This document shows, piece by piece, positions 23,697 through 31,432 of a DNA stretch of 64,000 bases. The DNA lies in the NCBI GenBank assembly GCA_037043455.1, contig JAWPHD010004478.1, forward strand, positions 62,001-126,000, given 5' to 3'. A model generated the notes under the pieces. It did no database searches. It was not told the DNA's origin and saw only the letters and a program-made list of their open reading frames with translations. Each line of letters begins with the position of its first letter. Positions within the stretch are counted from its first letter, which is position 1. The position numbers and the translations under genes were made by a program. The stretch is from Cyrtodaria siliqua. Taxonomy: Eukaryota; Mollusca; Bivalvia; Adapedonta; Hiatellidae.

Positions 23697-23697
23697 A

Positions 23698-23871
23698 GAT
23701 CAAAATGGTCGGTCCCTTAGCCTCCGCAAATATTGTTATAATCCCGTATTTAAGATTATCAAACTTGTCATCAAAAGTATAAACTCGCCTTTGTAAATCT
23801 GAAACAATCTCTATCAAAGCCTCTAAGTCTCCTGTTTTTTGTTCAGGTCTTGCTGGTCCAAATATACTCAT
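23698..23871 (-). pseudogene. N-terminal part of the split small capsid-region protein
   Basis: About 58 residues starting MSIFGPARPEQ, then an acidic helical stretch (EALIEIVSDLQRRV, then DDKFDNLKYGI) that could form a short coiled coil. The frame then runs into the poly-C tract and ends in unrelated sequence. The start is preceded by the AT-rich leader typical of this element ('ttttttttataaaaatatat'). It is in the same orientation as the 20198-20500 piece, which supplies the missing C-terminus type. I therefore treat the two as one interrupted gene. A helical N-terminus followed by a beta-rich C-terminus would suit a trimeric fibre-like protein, but this is only structural intuition. Confidence 0.55.
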
Positions 23872-23896
23872 TGTTTTTTTTATAAAAATATATTTT

Positions 23897-24541
23897 TTAA
23901 ATAATTTCTAAAACACAACTCATAGGCAAACCGTGATTATTTATTTTGTTGCCATACTCATCTCTGACTTCTATTTTCAATTCAGTAATTGCACCATTCA
24001 TAAGACAGTGATATTCAGGATAAAAACTTGTATATACTATATCTCCAAACTGCTTATTTACTACAGGTACAACACCTATAATAGTGCTTGGTGCACCATT
24101 GAAATAATTACTACTCGTATTAACTTGTTTTAGATGAACATATAGCTGTTTATAAGGAGCTAAATCAATTGGTTAATCTCCGAAATGAATACCTTTTAAC
24201 CATTTTCTGTCCTCGAATCCCAACATTTTTGAAAGACCGCTTGACATTCGTGTATCTATTGGCGTATCTAAAAAGGCTTCAGCACTTTGGACAATAATGT
24301 TTAGCGTAATCTTTTCATTTAGAATTTTAAAAGCTATCATCAAGTCTTTAAAGTTATAGAGTCCATCTGGTAAACGTTCTGTTTTATCTGGGTTTCGTGT
24401 CTTTATGACTTCATGATTAATATTAAACCAACCAATAGTGTATGTAAAACTTTTTAATCCAACGCGCTTAGTTCCATCTCTATTATTGATATACTGTTGT
24501 AAATTAATAGAGTTGTCTATGTTTGAAATTGTATGAAACAT
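23897..24541 (-). pseudogene. Penton-like minor capsid protein, interrupted by a stop codon
   Basis: The frame from ATG at 24541 runs 122 codons to a TAA at 24173-24175. It then continues in the same frame for 91 codons to a normal stop at 23897-23899. The downstream part has the signature expected of the single-jelly-roll penton-like protein of Polintons: a stretch around KQLYVHLKQVN, then ELKIEVRDEYGN and a hydrophobic LPMSCVLEII end. The total of about 214 residues suits the family. The protein would occupy the capsid vertices. The gene is divergent from the 422-aa gene across a 37-bp AT-rich spacer. The internal stop means that only the N-terminal 122 residues would be made unless it is read through. 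The reading is intact on both sides of the stop with no frame change. Confidence 0.75.
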
Positions 24542-24578
24542 TTTTTTTTAATATATATATATAAAAACACAAATAAAA
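24542..24578. promoter_or_regulatory. 37-bp bidirectional AT-rich spacer
   Basis: The entire space between the divergent penton-like and 422-aa start codons reads 'ttttttttaatatatatata' then 'taaaaacacaaataaaa'. Any promoters for both genes must lie in these bases or in the neighbouring coding sequence. The TATATATATATA core is a TATA-like candidate. Confidence 0.5.
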
Positions 24579-25847
24579 ATGATTTCTAAAGAATTCAAAT
24601 ATAACCCGGATGCTCAATATTTAAATACTTTCAGCAAGAAAGTGATAGATATAATAAATCAAAACATAGTTATAACATCAGACGGTAAAGACTTTAAAGC
24701 ATCATTTCCAAATGTCTTTGAAAAATACAAACTTTCATACGTCAAATCAGATGCTATAGTCCAACGCTGGGGAACAGATTGGATGTTATTTTGGCAAAAT
24801 CAGTTAAACTTTGCTATTTGGTGTGCGACAACTGGATGTGGCATTGATTTTAACAATCATCTAAAAGCTGATACTTTGGTTGGTTCGTTATTTCGATTTC
24901 ATGTCTATTACCAAGTCAGAAGAATATTATTTGAGATGAGTGTAGCATTACCGCAAGACTCAAATTGGAATGCTTTTAATAACACATATAACCGAAACGC
25001 ATACGAGAGAATATGCAAGGAGTTTAACGTTGATTTATATTCAGACTGGAGACAGAAACAAAGCTATAATAATGGTCTAGGAACAATTTACAATTACTGG
25101 ACACATATTGGTTATTATCCTTTGGTAAATACTGTATACGACAACAAAACGATGAGTTTTACAGTCTATGAGAGTGATAAAACATATCACATTGATTACA
25201 TTGCACAAGGATCTGAGGCAGACAACAGCTGGTCTACTTTTATACTAGATTGTTCATCTGGATTCACAAGGGCAGGAGTAGAAAGAATCAATGACAGCAT
25301 AAGAACATACTGCTGGGCAATTCTTGGCTCACAATCACAAACAAGAACAGATATACTTGGAACTGGAACAGCATTTGATGCACAGAAACAATTTTTAGCA
25401 AATGTAGAGGACGCAATAAATAGCCCCATTAACTTGCCCAGTCAAATTTCAAGATATGAAAACACCCTAAAATATGCAAGAAGTAAAGTAAATTTTGTTT
25501 ATGGAAGTGGATTGTATATGTCTCCGAGTGACATGGAATTAAGAATCGGAATAATACAAGACTACAATAATGAAATTGTAATAGCAACCGACGCACAAGC
25601 ATTAGGATTGAATAATGATGTAAATGTAAAACCAGTGCCACCAAAAAATATTCAACCTTTTCAAGGCACCACGACAAAGAAATGTTTACCGGAACACTTT
25701 GATAAATCATCAATACATAAAACTGTGAAACATAACCCACCAGAAATACAAAAAATAGCGATTGAACACGAAGATAACAAAACAACTATAATTGTTGGTA
25801 CTATAGTAATAGGTCTTGCTGCATTACTTATTTACGAGATTTACTAA
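24579..25847 (+). CDS. Unrecognised 422-aa Polinton protein with C-terminal membrane anchor
   Basis: The protein starts MISKEFKYNPDAQ and is largely soluble and aromatic-rich, with W, Y and F clusters (for example QRWGTDWMLFWQNQLNFAIW). A hydrophobic anchor sits at the very C-terminus (TTIIVGTIVIGLAALLIYEIY, the last 21 residues), preceded by a proline- and lysine-rich linker. I do not recognise a catalytic motif and could not fit the His-Asp-Cys arrangement of an adenovirus-type protease. It lies between the penton-like and capsid genes, so a virion-assembly or membrane role is plausible. It converges with the 456-aa gene, and the two coding ends overlap by 20 bp (25828-25847). I believe proteins of this size and layout recur in invertebrate Polintons, but I cannot name the function. 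Confidence 0.8.
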   Translation: MISKEFKYNPDAQYLNTFSKKVIDIINQNIVITSDGKDFKASFPNVFEKYKLSYVKSDAIVQRWGTDWMLFWQNQLNFAIWCATTGCGIDFNNHLKADTLVGSLFRFHVYYQVRRILFEMSVALPQDSNWNAFNNTYNRNAYERICKEFNVDLYSDWRQKQSYNNGLGTIYNYWTHIGYYPLVNTVYDNKTMSFTVYESDKTYHIDYIAQGSEADNSWSTFILDCSSGFTRAGVERINDSIRTYCWAILGSQSQTRTDILGTGTAFDAQKQFLANVEDAINSPINLPSQISRYENTLKYARSKVNFVYGSGLYMSPSDMELRIGIIQDYNNEIVIATDAQALGLNNDVNVKPVPPKNIQPFQGTTTKKCLPEHFDKSSIHKTVKHNPPEIQKIAIEHEDNKTTIIVGTIVIGLAALLIYEIY

Positions 25848-27198
25848 ACCACTCTTTGGCTGCCACATACAACAACCCGGAAACAAACACAAGCAAAGCC
25901 CATAGATTGTTACCAAGCCAATTAAAAACATTACCTGTTGCAGATAAAAGCCATGATACTATTGCACCAATAACTCCTGGAAGTGCTGCAGCAGCTTTAC
26001 CAGCTAGGTTGGCAAGAAGTTTACCAAGATTAAATAGTTGTTTTTTTATCCAATCTTTTACACTTGATGGATCAGGTTTTGGAGTCGGAACAGGTGCAGT
26101 TCCTCCTCCTGTTGTAGGAATAATGGCATCAACTAATACCCCAATACTCATACCAAAGGCAGTCAAAATACTAACAATAGTAATACCTTGCTCCCTAAAT
26201 AATGTTTTTATTCTCTCACCCAATGTTGTGTCTTTTTTTAACACCTTATTTATAGTTTCTTTTATCCTGTTTATTTGACTGCGTAATGCTTCTTTGTTGT
26301 CACTCGCCGCTTCAAGTCGTGAACTTCTTTCATCTTCTAAGTTTTTTATTCTGTCACGTATGCGCTCTTGTTGAAACTCATCCTCCTGCCCGGGGGTGCT
26401 AACCTGTTCTAATTTTTGTTTTTCTTTTGTTATGTCTTTATCAAGCTCAGTGAGCTTTGAGAGATTATTAATAAGTTCTCCACGAAAGCTTTGCAATACC
26501 TTATCCAAACCTCGTATCTCTCGCATTGTTAGACCTTCTGTTTGTGTTTGAACAGCAGTTTTAGAATGAGTTTCATCTATTATATTACTCAAATTACTCT
26601 CAATTGTATTTACAGCATCTACTGTATTTTGTACATCTTCAGTTGTTGAAAAAGTTTGCATTTGTATATCTTCTCCTGCTTTTGTGAGGGTATCTTTTGT
26701 TTTTGCCAAGTCTGCTAATTCTGCCCTGCCCCGAGCAATTCTTTCACGTGGAACTAATAAATCATAATCTTTTAACATATTTCTGATAAAATTAATACCA
26801 TGTTTTCTAACTAAAGTGTCCAGCTTATAAAACTTGATTGATTCTTCTGGATTATTTCTCTTATAATAGGTAAGTGGAACATCATCCGTTCCAACTGCAT
26901 ATAACATTGTTCTACCGATTTCGTCCTCAGCCACTCTAAAATCATTTTTATAATCAATTCCGCTGATCTCAGCATTAACTTCAGTAAAAAATTGATCTAC
27001 TAACCACTTTTTTTGTGTAAGCTGTTCTTCTGTTTTATCTTCTCCTTCAAGCTGATCAATAAGCTTATTTTCATTTACAATTTGTCTCTGAAATTCTGGG
27101 TCAGGTTGTATAAATTCGTCTTCAAGTATTCTATCTAAGTCTTCTTCAGTCATATCTTCAATATCGAACGCAGGATTTTCAAATCCTCCTTCAGCCAT
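25828..27198 (-). CDS. Unrecognised 456-aa coiled-coil and membrane protein of the Polinton
   Basis: The first ~90 residues are very acidic (EDMTEEDLDRILEDEF). Residues ~170-310 are rich in heptad-like charged repeats (LDKDITKEKQKLEQV, RIKNLEDERSS) and should form coiled coils. Three hydrophobic segments follow: SILTAFGMSIGVLVDAII near residue 340, an Ala/Gly-rich LLANLAGKAAAALPGVIGAI near 400, and LWALLVFVSGLLYVAA close to the end, which finishes in basic residues. A Pro-rich linker (PVPTPKPDPS) lies between the first two. The layout resembles a membrane-interacting virion protein, but no family is recognised. The start follows the AT-rich leader shared with the capsid gene. Confidence 0.8.
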   Translation of the reverse strand: MAEGGFENPAFDIEDMTEEDLDRILEDEFIQPDPEFQRQIVNENKLIDQLEGEDKTEEQLTQKKWLVDQFFTEVNAEISGIDYKNDFRVAEDEIGRTMLYAVGTDDVPLTYYKRNNPEESIKFYKLDTLVRKHGINFIRNMLKDYDLLVPRERIARGRAELADLAKTKDTLTKAGEDIQMQTFSTTEDVQNTVDAVNTIESNLSNIIDETHSKTAVQTQTEGLTMREIRGLDKVLQSFRGELINNLSKLTELDKDITKEKQKLEQVSTPGQEDEFQQERIRDRIKNLEDERSSRLEAASDNKEALRSQINRIKETINKVLKKDTTLGERIKTLFREQGITIVSILTAFGMSIGVLVDAIIPTTGGGTAPVPTPKPDPSSVKDWIKKQLFNLGKLLANLAGKAAAALPGVIGAIVSWLLSATGNVFNWLGNNLWALLVFVSGLLYVAAKEWFSKSRK

Positions 27199-27245
27199 TG
27201 TTTATTTTATTTAATTTTAAAAAATATATTTAAAAAATAAAAACA
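27199..27245. promoter_or_regulatory. 47-bp bidirectional spacer upstream of the capsid gene
   Basis: This spacer separates two divergent start codons and is made almost only of A and T, with 'attttaaaaaatatatttaa' followed by 'aaaataaaaaca'. The same AAAAAATATAT type of motif stands just before the starts at 24579, 30691 and 30954, so it is a candidate viral promoter element. Confidence 0.5.
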
Positions 27246-28508
27246 ATGTCAGCTTACGGAAACAAACTTAACCCCCATAGAAAACTAAGAGAACCTCATG
27301 GTGCCAAGGGCATCCGCACAAGTGTAATAATAACTAATAATCCATCAACAATAGACCAAAACCAGCAACTGCTTGTGAGATTTCCAAATCTAAGTACTAA
27401 TGATGTGATAGTTCCTCGTACTGCTCGTCTTGCCTTTGAAATAGAACTTAAAAGCAGAACAGACGCCAACGCTACTCTATTTCTGGGTAGAACAATTGTA
27501 AAAAAAATGACAATAAGAATAAGTGGCAACGAAGTCATGTCAATAGATGACAGTGATATATATCATTGTTATGTAGATTTATGGAAAAGCCCTACTGAAC
27601 GACAAAACATAGCTTACCAAGGTATTGGTAAACCAAACATGCTAAAACATAGAGTTAGCGCGGGAGATGCTTCCTCAGACACCGGAGATGAAGCTATAGC
27701 AGCAGCTTATGGAAATAGATTTTGTATTCCACTGGACTTTGAAATGTTAGAAAGTCATATGCCATTTTATCAAGCGGGGCTTGGTGATAGGTTAGAATAT
27801 GAATTAACGTTTAACGATTATAACAAAGTTATCAAAAGCGCTGATGCTGATGCATCTTATGTAATAAAAAATATCTGCTTGGAATTTGATACGGTTAGTG
27901 ATGTTGAATTATCCAGACAAATAAGACAGCAAATCAATGGTAAGATGTCATTTATGTATGATCGTATCTTGCGACATAGAAAAATAATAGCAAACAAATC
28001 TGATACTCTTTGGAACATCAACATTAATGTACCAGCACGGAGCATGAAAGGTATTTTAATGCTGTTTGAAGACCCAGAAAGAACAGACACAGAAACCTAT
28101 TACAACCCAAAGATTGAAAAGGTTGAAATGACAATAGAGGGAGTACCAAATCAGTTGTATAGTCAGGGCATGAAGGCATATCAACATTGGGATGAAATCA
28201 ACAAATATTTTGCTTTAACATCAAAAAGAAACAAAGAGACAGAAATAGCAGCGAGGGACTTAAACTTTACCAGTGTTTCTCTTGAGACTTATTTGACAAA
28301 ATCATATGCTTTGTGGCTTGACCTTAGAACATGTGAGGACAATTTATTACACGGCAGTGGAAGAAGAATAGAAAACGGCAGTGAAGGCATAACGATACTA
28401 ATAAATAAAAAAGCAGATGCAGATCAAACTTTAAATATTTATATATATATAATACAAGATGCGCAAATCAATTTCGAAGATGGAAGATTCAAAGAAGCAG
28501 GATACTAG
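27246..28508 (+). CDS. Major capsid protein (double jelly-roll)
   Basis: At 420 residues this has the size and position of the Polinton major capsid protein that builds the icosahedral shell. Recognisable parts are the N-terminal region (VRFPNLSTNDVIVPRTARL), a beta-rich middle with KKMTIRISGNEV, the central block FCIPLDFEML...LEYELTF, and the C-terminal strand set with DLRTCEDNLLHGSGRRIENG and an ending IIQDAQINFEDGRF. Conserved 'LHGSGR' and 'DAQIN' blocks near the end are what I associate with invertebrate Polinton capsid proteins. The frame is intact. Its last 50 bp overlap the start of the packaging ATPase, so the two are probably expressed together. There is no sign of damage. Confidence 0.85.
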   Translation: MSAYGNKLNPHRKLREPHGAKGIRTSVIITNNPSTIDQNQQLLVRFPNLSTNDVIVPRTARLAFEIELKSRTDANATLFLGRTIVKKMTIRISGNEVMSIDDSDIYHCYVDLWKSPTERQNIAYQGIGKPNMLKHRVSAGDASSDTGDEAIAAAYGNRFCIPLDFEMLESHMPFYQAGLGDRLEYELTFNDYNKVIKSADADASYVIKNICLEFDTVSDVELSRQIRQQINGKMSFMYDRILRHRKIIANKSDTLWNININVPARSMKGILMLFEDPERTDTETYYNPKIEKVEMTIEGVPNQLYSQGMKAYQHWDEINKYFALTSKRNKETEIAARDLNFTSVSLETYLTKSYALWLDLRTCEDNLLHGSGRRIENGSEGITILINKKADADQTLNIYIYIIQDAQINFEDGRFKEAGY

Positions 28509-29142
28509 TTTGCAACAAAAATATCCTAAATATTCACACAGTGCCATTATTTGTGGTCAGACAGGCTGTGGTAAAACAGAGTTTGTTCTTGACATACTTG
28601 AACAAGAGTATGTTGGAGTTTTTAAACATATAATTATATTGTGTCCAACCATAGAGTGGAACGAGGCTTATAAAAATAGATCCTGGATAGGAGATGTGAA
28701 AAACCCTAAAGATAAAAAAATAATAATTGTCAATCCCGTGAGCAACGGTAAAGAAATGTTACAAGAACTGTTGCGTTTCTTTTTCAAACAATATGCTGGC
28801 CAGCCCACATTATACATTATTGACGATTGCTCAGCCACAAAAGAATTAACAAAGAAAAAAGATATGTTGTCAGAGTTGGCATTCTCTGGTCGTCACGCTA
28901 AACAATCAGTGTGGGTCATTTCACAGAGATATAATTCTGTATTGAAAGATTTGAGAGAGCAAGCAAAATGGTTGTGTATATTTTACACCAAGGACAGAGA
29001 TAGTTATGAAAATTGTTTGAGAGAAAATGATGTTATTCCGACGTTGGAGGAGAGAACCAGAATAAGAAAAGCTTTAGCTAAGACTAAATATTCGAAGTTA
29101 ATTTTGAGGACTGACCAACCAACTGGTTATTGGGTTGAATAA
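28459..29142 (+). CDS. Genome-packaging ATPase (A32/FtsK-HerA-like)
   Basis: The 227-residue protein has Walker A GQTGCGKT at residues 33-40, a Walker B hydrophobic strand ending in acidic residues (LYIIDD, 118-123), and a downstream SGRHAKQS...VISQRYNS block (143-160) matching the sensor region of A32-type ATPases. These enzymes pump viral DNA into preformed capsids. Either the first ATG (28459) or the one eight codons in (MEDSKKQD, 28480) could be used. Both lie inside the capsid gene, which supports coupled expression. The frame is complete with all expected motifs. The end overlaps the convergent 124-aa gene by 59 bp. Confidence 0.9.
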   Translation: MRKSISKMEDSKKQDTSLQQKYPKYSHSAIICGQTGCGKTEFVLDILEQEYVGVFKHIIILCPTIEWNEAYKNRSWIGDVKNPKDKKIIIVNPVSNGKEMLQELLRFFFKQYAGQPTLYIIDDCSATKELTKKKDMLSELAFSGRHAKQSVWVISQRYNSVLKDLREQAKWLCIFYTKDRDSYENCLRENDVIPTLEERTRIRKALAKTKYSKLILRTDQPTGYWVE

Positions 29143-29458
29143 TTTTTTTAAAAATAAAAACTAGAGTGTCCCATATAACCCATGCACTCAATGCACTAGC
29201 CAATATTGGTACAACAGCACTACTCATGTTTTGTGGGTCTTGTAAAACATACTCTCTCGGCTCACATATAAAATATTCTACGTCATCCTTTGTCACAGAA
29301 ATTACAGGCGTTTCCTGTGCACCTTTTTCGTACGTTTGTAAAAACTTACTTTCTGAAACACATATACAACATTTTACGTCATCTCTTGTCATAACATCCA
29401 GTGCTATTTTATTTTTGTTATAATCACTATTCTCACCGTCTGTTATTTTCAAATCCAT
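29084..29458 (-). CDS. Small Polinton protein with one membrane segment
   Basis: At 124 residues, the N-terminal half has two similar Cys-containing blocks (DDVKCCICVSESKFLQTYEK and DDVEYFICEPREYVLQDPQ), suggesting an internal duplication of a short motif. The C-terminal half has a hydrophobic stretch (SSAVVPILASALSAWVIWDTLVFIF). The coding end overlaps the ATPase gene tail in antisense by 59 bp, so the last residues could be less constrained. Preceded by an AT-rich leader on its own strand ('tttttcttatataatatttt'). No family is recognised. A real gene is favoured because other Polinton genes tile the space and the frame has a clean start. Confidence 0.6.
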   Translation of the reverse strand: MDLKITDGENSDYNKNKIALDVMTRDDVKCCICVSESKFLQTYEKGAQETPVISVTKDDVEYFICEPREYVLQDPQNMSSAVVPILASALSAWVIWDTLVFIFKKIIQPNNQLVGQSSKLTSNI

Positions 29459-29803
29459 TTTTTCTTATATAATATTTTTTTATTATTACAAAATATATTT
29501 ATTTTACGCAGGTATAATACCTTTTTTTTACAACTGTTGCTAATAGTAATACTAACAGCAAAGTAGCAATGTTAATAGCAATACTGACCATGAATATAGT
29601 ATTGCTAATAGCATTGCTCATAGCAAAGTAGCAATGTTAATAGCAATGCTTGCAGCAAATTAATAATGTTAATAGAAAAAATAGTAATGTTAATAACAAT
29701 GCTATTAACAATACTAACAATTACTAGTTGCATGAATATCGCTGCTAGTTGTTTTGTATTTTATATTTATTTCAAGATAAAAAATAAGATTAATAATATA
29801 AAA
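29459..29803. repeat. short tandem repeats between genes
   Basis: Around 29540-29715 the sequence is a degenerate array of ~12-18 bp units such as 'agcaatgttaatagcaatgc' and 'aatagcaaagtagcaatg'. The following frame is open through it, but the natural start of the next gene is the later ATG at 29804. No gene is seen here. Confidence 0.6.
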
Positions 29804-30289
29804 ATGAATGCGGAAGAACTATTACAAAATATATCGGAACAGACGGAACCAGATGAATCAAAGCAACAAGAAACAAAAAAAGAAAGATTATCAGCCATAG
29901 TGGCTGGCGGTGGTAGTCGTCAATATTTGGGTAAGGACATACAACTCACAAACATAGATGGCATGCCCCCAGATGAAATTAACAAACTTTACTGCAGATA
30001 TGAAGCAAGGCTTGGGGCAAGCATGACTAAAACTTTAGGCAATTCTTTTATTAACTTGTATGTAATGGGAGTATCAAAATATTTTAATGTAACCAGTCCA
30101 CCAAAGCTAATAGAAGATTTGGAGGAAGACCCATTTATTAATCATGCTTTGACAAGCGCTTGTTGTGAGTTGTATTACAGGTATGGAATGTGCTTAGCAC
30201 CATTTACAGCAATACTGACAACTGTTAGACATATTGATTTTAATAAAAATAAAAATACAGATAATATAAATGGAGAACCAAGAGAGTGA
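29804..30289 (+). CDS. Conserved small Polinton protein (161 aa)
   Basis: I choose the ATG at 29804 (MNAEELLQN). The frame is open further upstream, but that part is translated AT repeat with a spurious hydrophobic segment, and an AT-rich leader ('aataatataaaa') directly precedes 29804. The core reads SRQYLGKDIQLTNIDGMPP, then EINKLYCRYEARLGASMTKT and NSFINLYVMGVSKYF. I associate the 'LYxRYEARLGAxMTKTLG' block with a conserved small protein of invertebrate Polintons, of unknown function. The C-terminal part has several Cys (SACCELYYRYGMC). Its end overlaps the next gene by 20 bp, so the two may be co-expressed. Confidence 0.8.
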   Translation: MNAEELLQNISEQTEPDESKQQETKKERLSAIVAGGGSRQYLGKDIQLTNIDGMPPDEINKLYCRYEARLGASMTKTLGNSFINLYVMGVSKYFNVTSPPKLIEDLEEDPFINHALTSACCELYYRYGMCLAPFTAILTTVRHIDFNKNKNTDNINGEPRE

Positions 30290-30656
30290 AGTTATACCTG
30301 TTGTTACACAACCTGTTGTTACACAACCTGTTGAACAACAAAAAGTAAAAAATCCAAAAAGAATAGAAGCTGGAAAAAAAGGAGCAGCGGCAAAAAAGGC
30401 AAAGCGTTTGCTTCAAGATGTTACAAATCAAAATGCTGCAAAGCAAGATGCTGCAAATCAAATAACAAAAATAACAATAGGTGAAGAAGAACCAGAAAAA
30501 ATCAAAATAAACGTATACAAAAATTATATTCCACCGTGTCTGGTTTTATTAGGCATTGCTGGGTTGGGTTTGTATATTTATAACAAGAAATCTGCTACGC
30601 AGCCTGTAGCTGTGCAACCTGTTCATGTTGCACCAAAAGACCCGTTTGATTTTTAA
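30270..30656 (+). CDS. Basic single-pass membrane protein of the Polinton
   Basis: This 128-residue protein begins with a repeated PVVTQPVVTQPV stretch, then a strongly basic block (KNPKRIEAGKKGAAAKKAKR), a Gln/Asn-rich linker with tandem QNAAKQDAANQ, and one membrane segment (YIPPCLVLLGIAGLGLYIYN). It ends in a short acidic tail (PKDPFDF). The basic block could contact DNA and the hydrophobic segment could anchor the protein, which would suit a core or membrane-linked virion protein. That is inference. The start overlaps the end of the preceding gene by 20 bp. The frame is intact. Confidence 0.75.
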   Translation: MENQESEVIPVVTQPVVTQPVEQQKVKNPKRIEAGKKGAAAKKAKRLLQDVTNQNAAKQDAANQITKITIGEEEPEKIKINVYKNYIPPCLVLLGIAGLGLYIYNKKSATQPVAVQPVHVAPKDPFDF

Positions 30657-30690
30657 TAATTTATTTTAAAAAAATAATCATATAAAAAAA

Positions 30691-30927
30691 ATGGCAGCAA
30701 GTATTGACGGAAAACAAATTGTAAATATGATGTATCACGCTGGAGTGGAAACACTTCTAACTGTTGGATATTCTGAAATTGGCAGAAAAATACTAAAAAG
30801 ACCAGCACCTAAAGTGGATTTTAATATGACAGATTTTGGAATGCTGTCTGTGGATATAATGTTAGCAATGGCTACAAAGGATATGTTGATTAAGCAAGAT
30901 ATTATTCCTGCGGATATTATGAAATAA
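30691..30927 (+). CDS. Small conserved-looking Polinton protein (78 aa)
   Basis: It starts after an AT-rich leader ('attttaaaaaaataatcata' then 'taaaaaaa'). The sequence is mostly helical and partly hydrophobic, with methionine-rich segments (KQIVNMMYHAGVETLLTVGY, DIMLAMATKDM). No membrane segment is convincing. It is evenly spaced between two real genes on the same strand and carries the same leader motif, which is the main evidence that it is real. Function unknown. Confidence 0.7.
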   Translation: MAASIDGKQIVNMMYHAGVETLLTVGYSEIGRKILKRPAPKVDFNMTDFGMLSVDIMLAMATKDMLIKQDIIPADIMK

Positions 30928-30953
30928 TTTTAAAAAATATATATATATAAAAA
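30928..30953. promoter_or_regulatory. AT-rich leader with TATATATATA motif
   Basis: The 26-bp gap reads 'ttttaaaaaatatatatata' then 'taaaaa' before the ATG at 30954. It is one of the clearest copies of the AAAAAATATATATA motif that precedes many genes of this element. Confidence 0.45.
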
Positions 30954-31373
30954 ATGGCAAGTGCAGTAGCAATGATGATCGGTGGAGCATTAACAAATGC
31001 ATTAGCGTTTAGCGGTTCAAATTATTTCTTTTCAAAAATGGGAAGTCATTCAGATGAGGAAAGACAAAGACATGACAAAGCAGTGGAACAATTAAACGCA
31101 GCACAAGCGGAGTGGAATAAAAAAAGAACAGAGAGATTAGATTTTATTAATAAGCAACTGCAAAAAGAGCATCATGCAGAGCAGACTTTTGATGATGTAG
31201 ACCAAGCTATGAAGCAGTATTATTACATAACTGGCAAACATTTACTTTTGGAACCGGAGCCCAAGTTGAGTGATTTTTATACACCATCTCCGGATCAACA
31301 GAATAGAGAAATTAAGTTTATTGTGGTGGGCATGGCTGCAACTGGATTTGTGGCGTATAAATTGATTTCATAA
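30954..31373 (+). CDS. Conserved Polinton coiled-coil membrane protein (139 aa)
   Basis: Three parts are visible: an N-terminal Ala/Gly-rich hydrophobic region (AMMIGGALTNALAFSG), a long charged helix (DEERQRHDKAVEQLNAAQAE, then WNKKRTERLDFINKQLQKE), and a C-terminal hydrophobic anchor (FIVVGMAATGFVAYKLI). The helix with 'RHDKAxExLxAAQAEWxxKRTERLDFIN' is what I remember as a conserved block in Polintons of cnidarians and molluscs. Its role is unknown and may be structural. The frame is complete, and the gene converges on the OB-like gene 59 bp downstream. Confidence 0.8.
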   Translation: MASAVAMMIGGALTNALAFSGSNYFFSKMGSHSDEERQRHDKAVEQLNAAQAEWNKKRTERLDFINKQLQKEHHAEQTFDDVDQAMKQYYYITGKHLLLEPEPKLSDFYTPSPDQQNREIKFIVVGMAATGFVAYKLIS

Positions 31374-31432
31374 AAAAAAATAGTTTAAAACTATAATTAC
31401 TTTAGACTTTTTTGGATTTGAAATGACTAAGT

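Larger units (their letters stand above)
20500..23697. mobile_element. ~3.2-kb insertion inside the Polinton
   Basis: This block is unlike the compact coding DNA on both sides. It holds no viral gene and separates two halves of a minus-strand gene. Its two ends carry similar direct motifs ('aaaaatattctggc' near 20520 and 'aaaaataatctggc' near 23620). The interior has degenerate ~32-bp repeats ('tggtagtaataaatgtggta', about 20820-21035 and 21650-21975), a foldback MITE (21045-21196), and degenerate ~160-bp repeats (22790-23500, with 'gcttaaatgcaatacagagt'). The right edge is a run of 46 C. The element type was not identified. Confidence 0.65.

Noticed and set aside
23587..23697. Poly-glycine extension of the MSIFGPARPEQ frame
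   Set aside because: The glycine run is the poly-C tract read on the other strand, and the residues after it lie in the inserted DNA.
24579..25847. 422-aa protein as the missing capsid-maturation protease
   Set aside because: I could not find a convincing ordered His, acidic and Cys triad or the usual surrounding motifs, so no such call is made.
25856..26278. 140-codon plus-strand frame
   Set aside because: It is antisense to the 456-aa gene, which has better composition, a leader and an uninterrupted frame.
29666..29803. Upstream extension of the 161-aa gene with a hydrophobic N-terminus
   Set aside because: It is translated AT-rich short repeats. The ATG at 29804 has the typical leader and starts the conserved-looking sequence.
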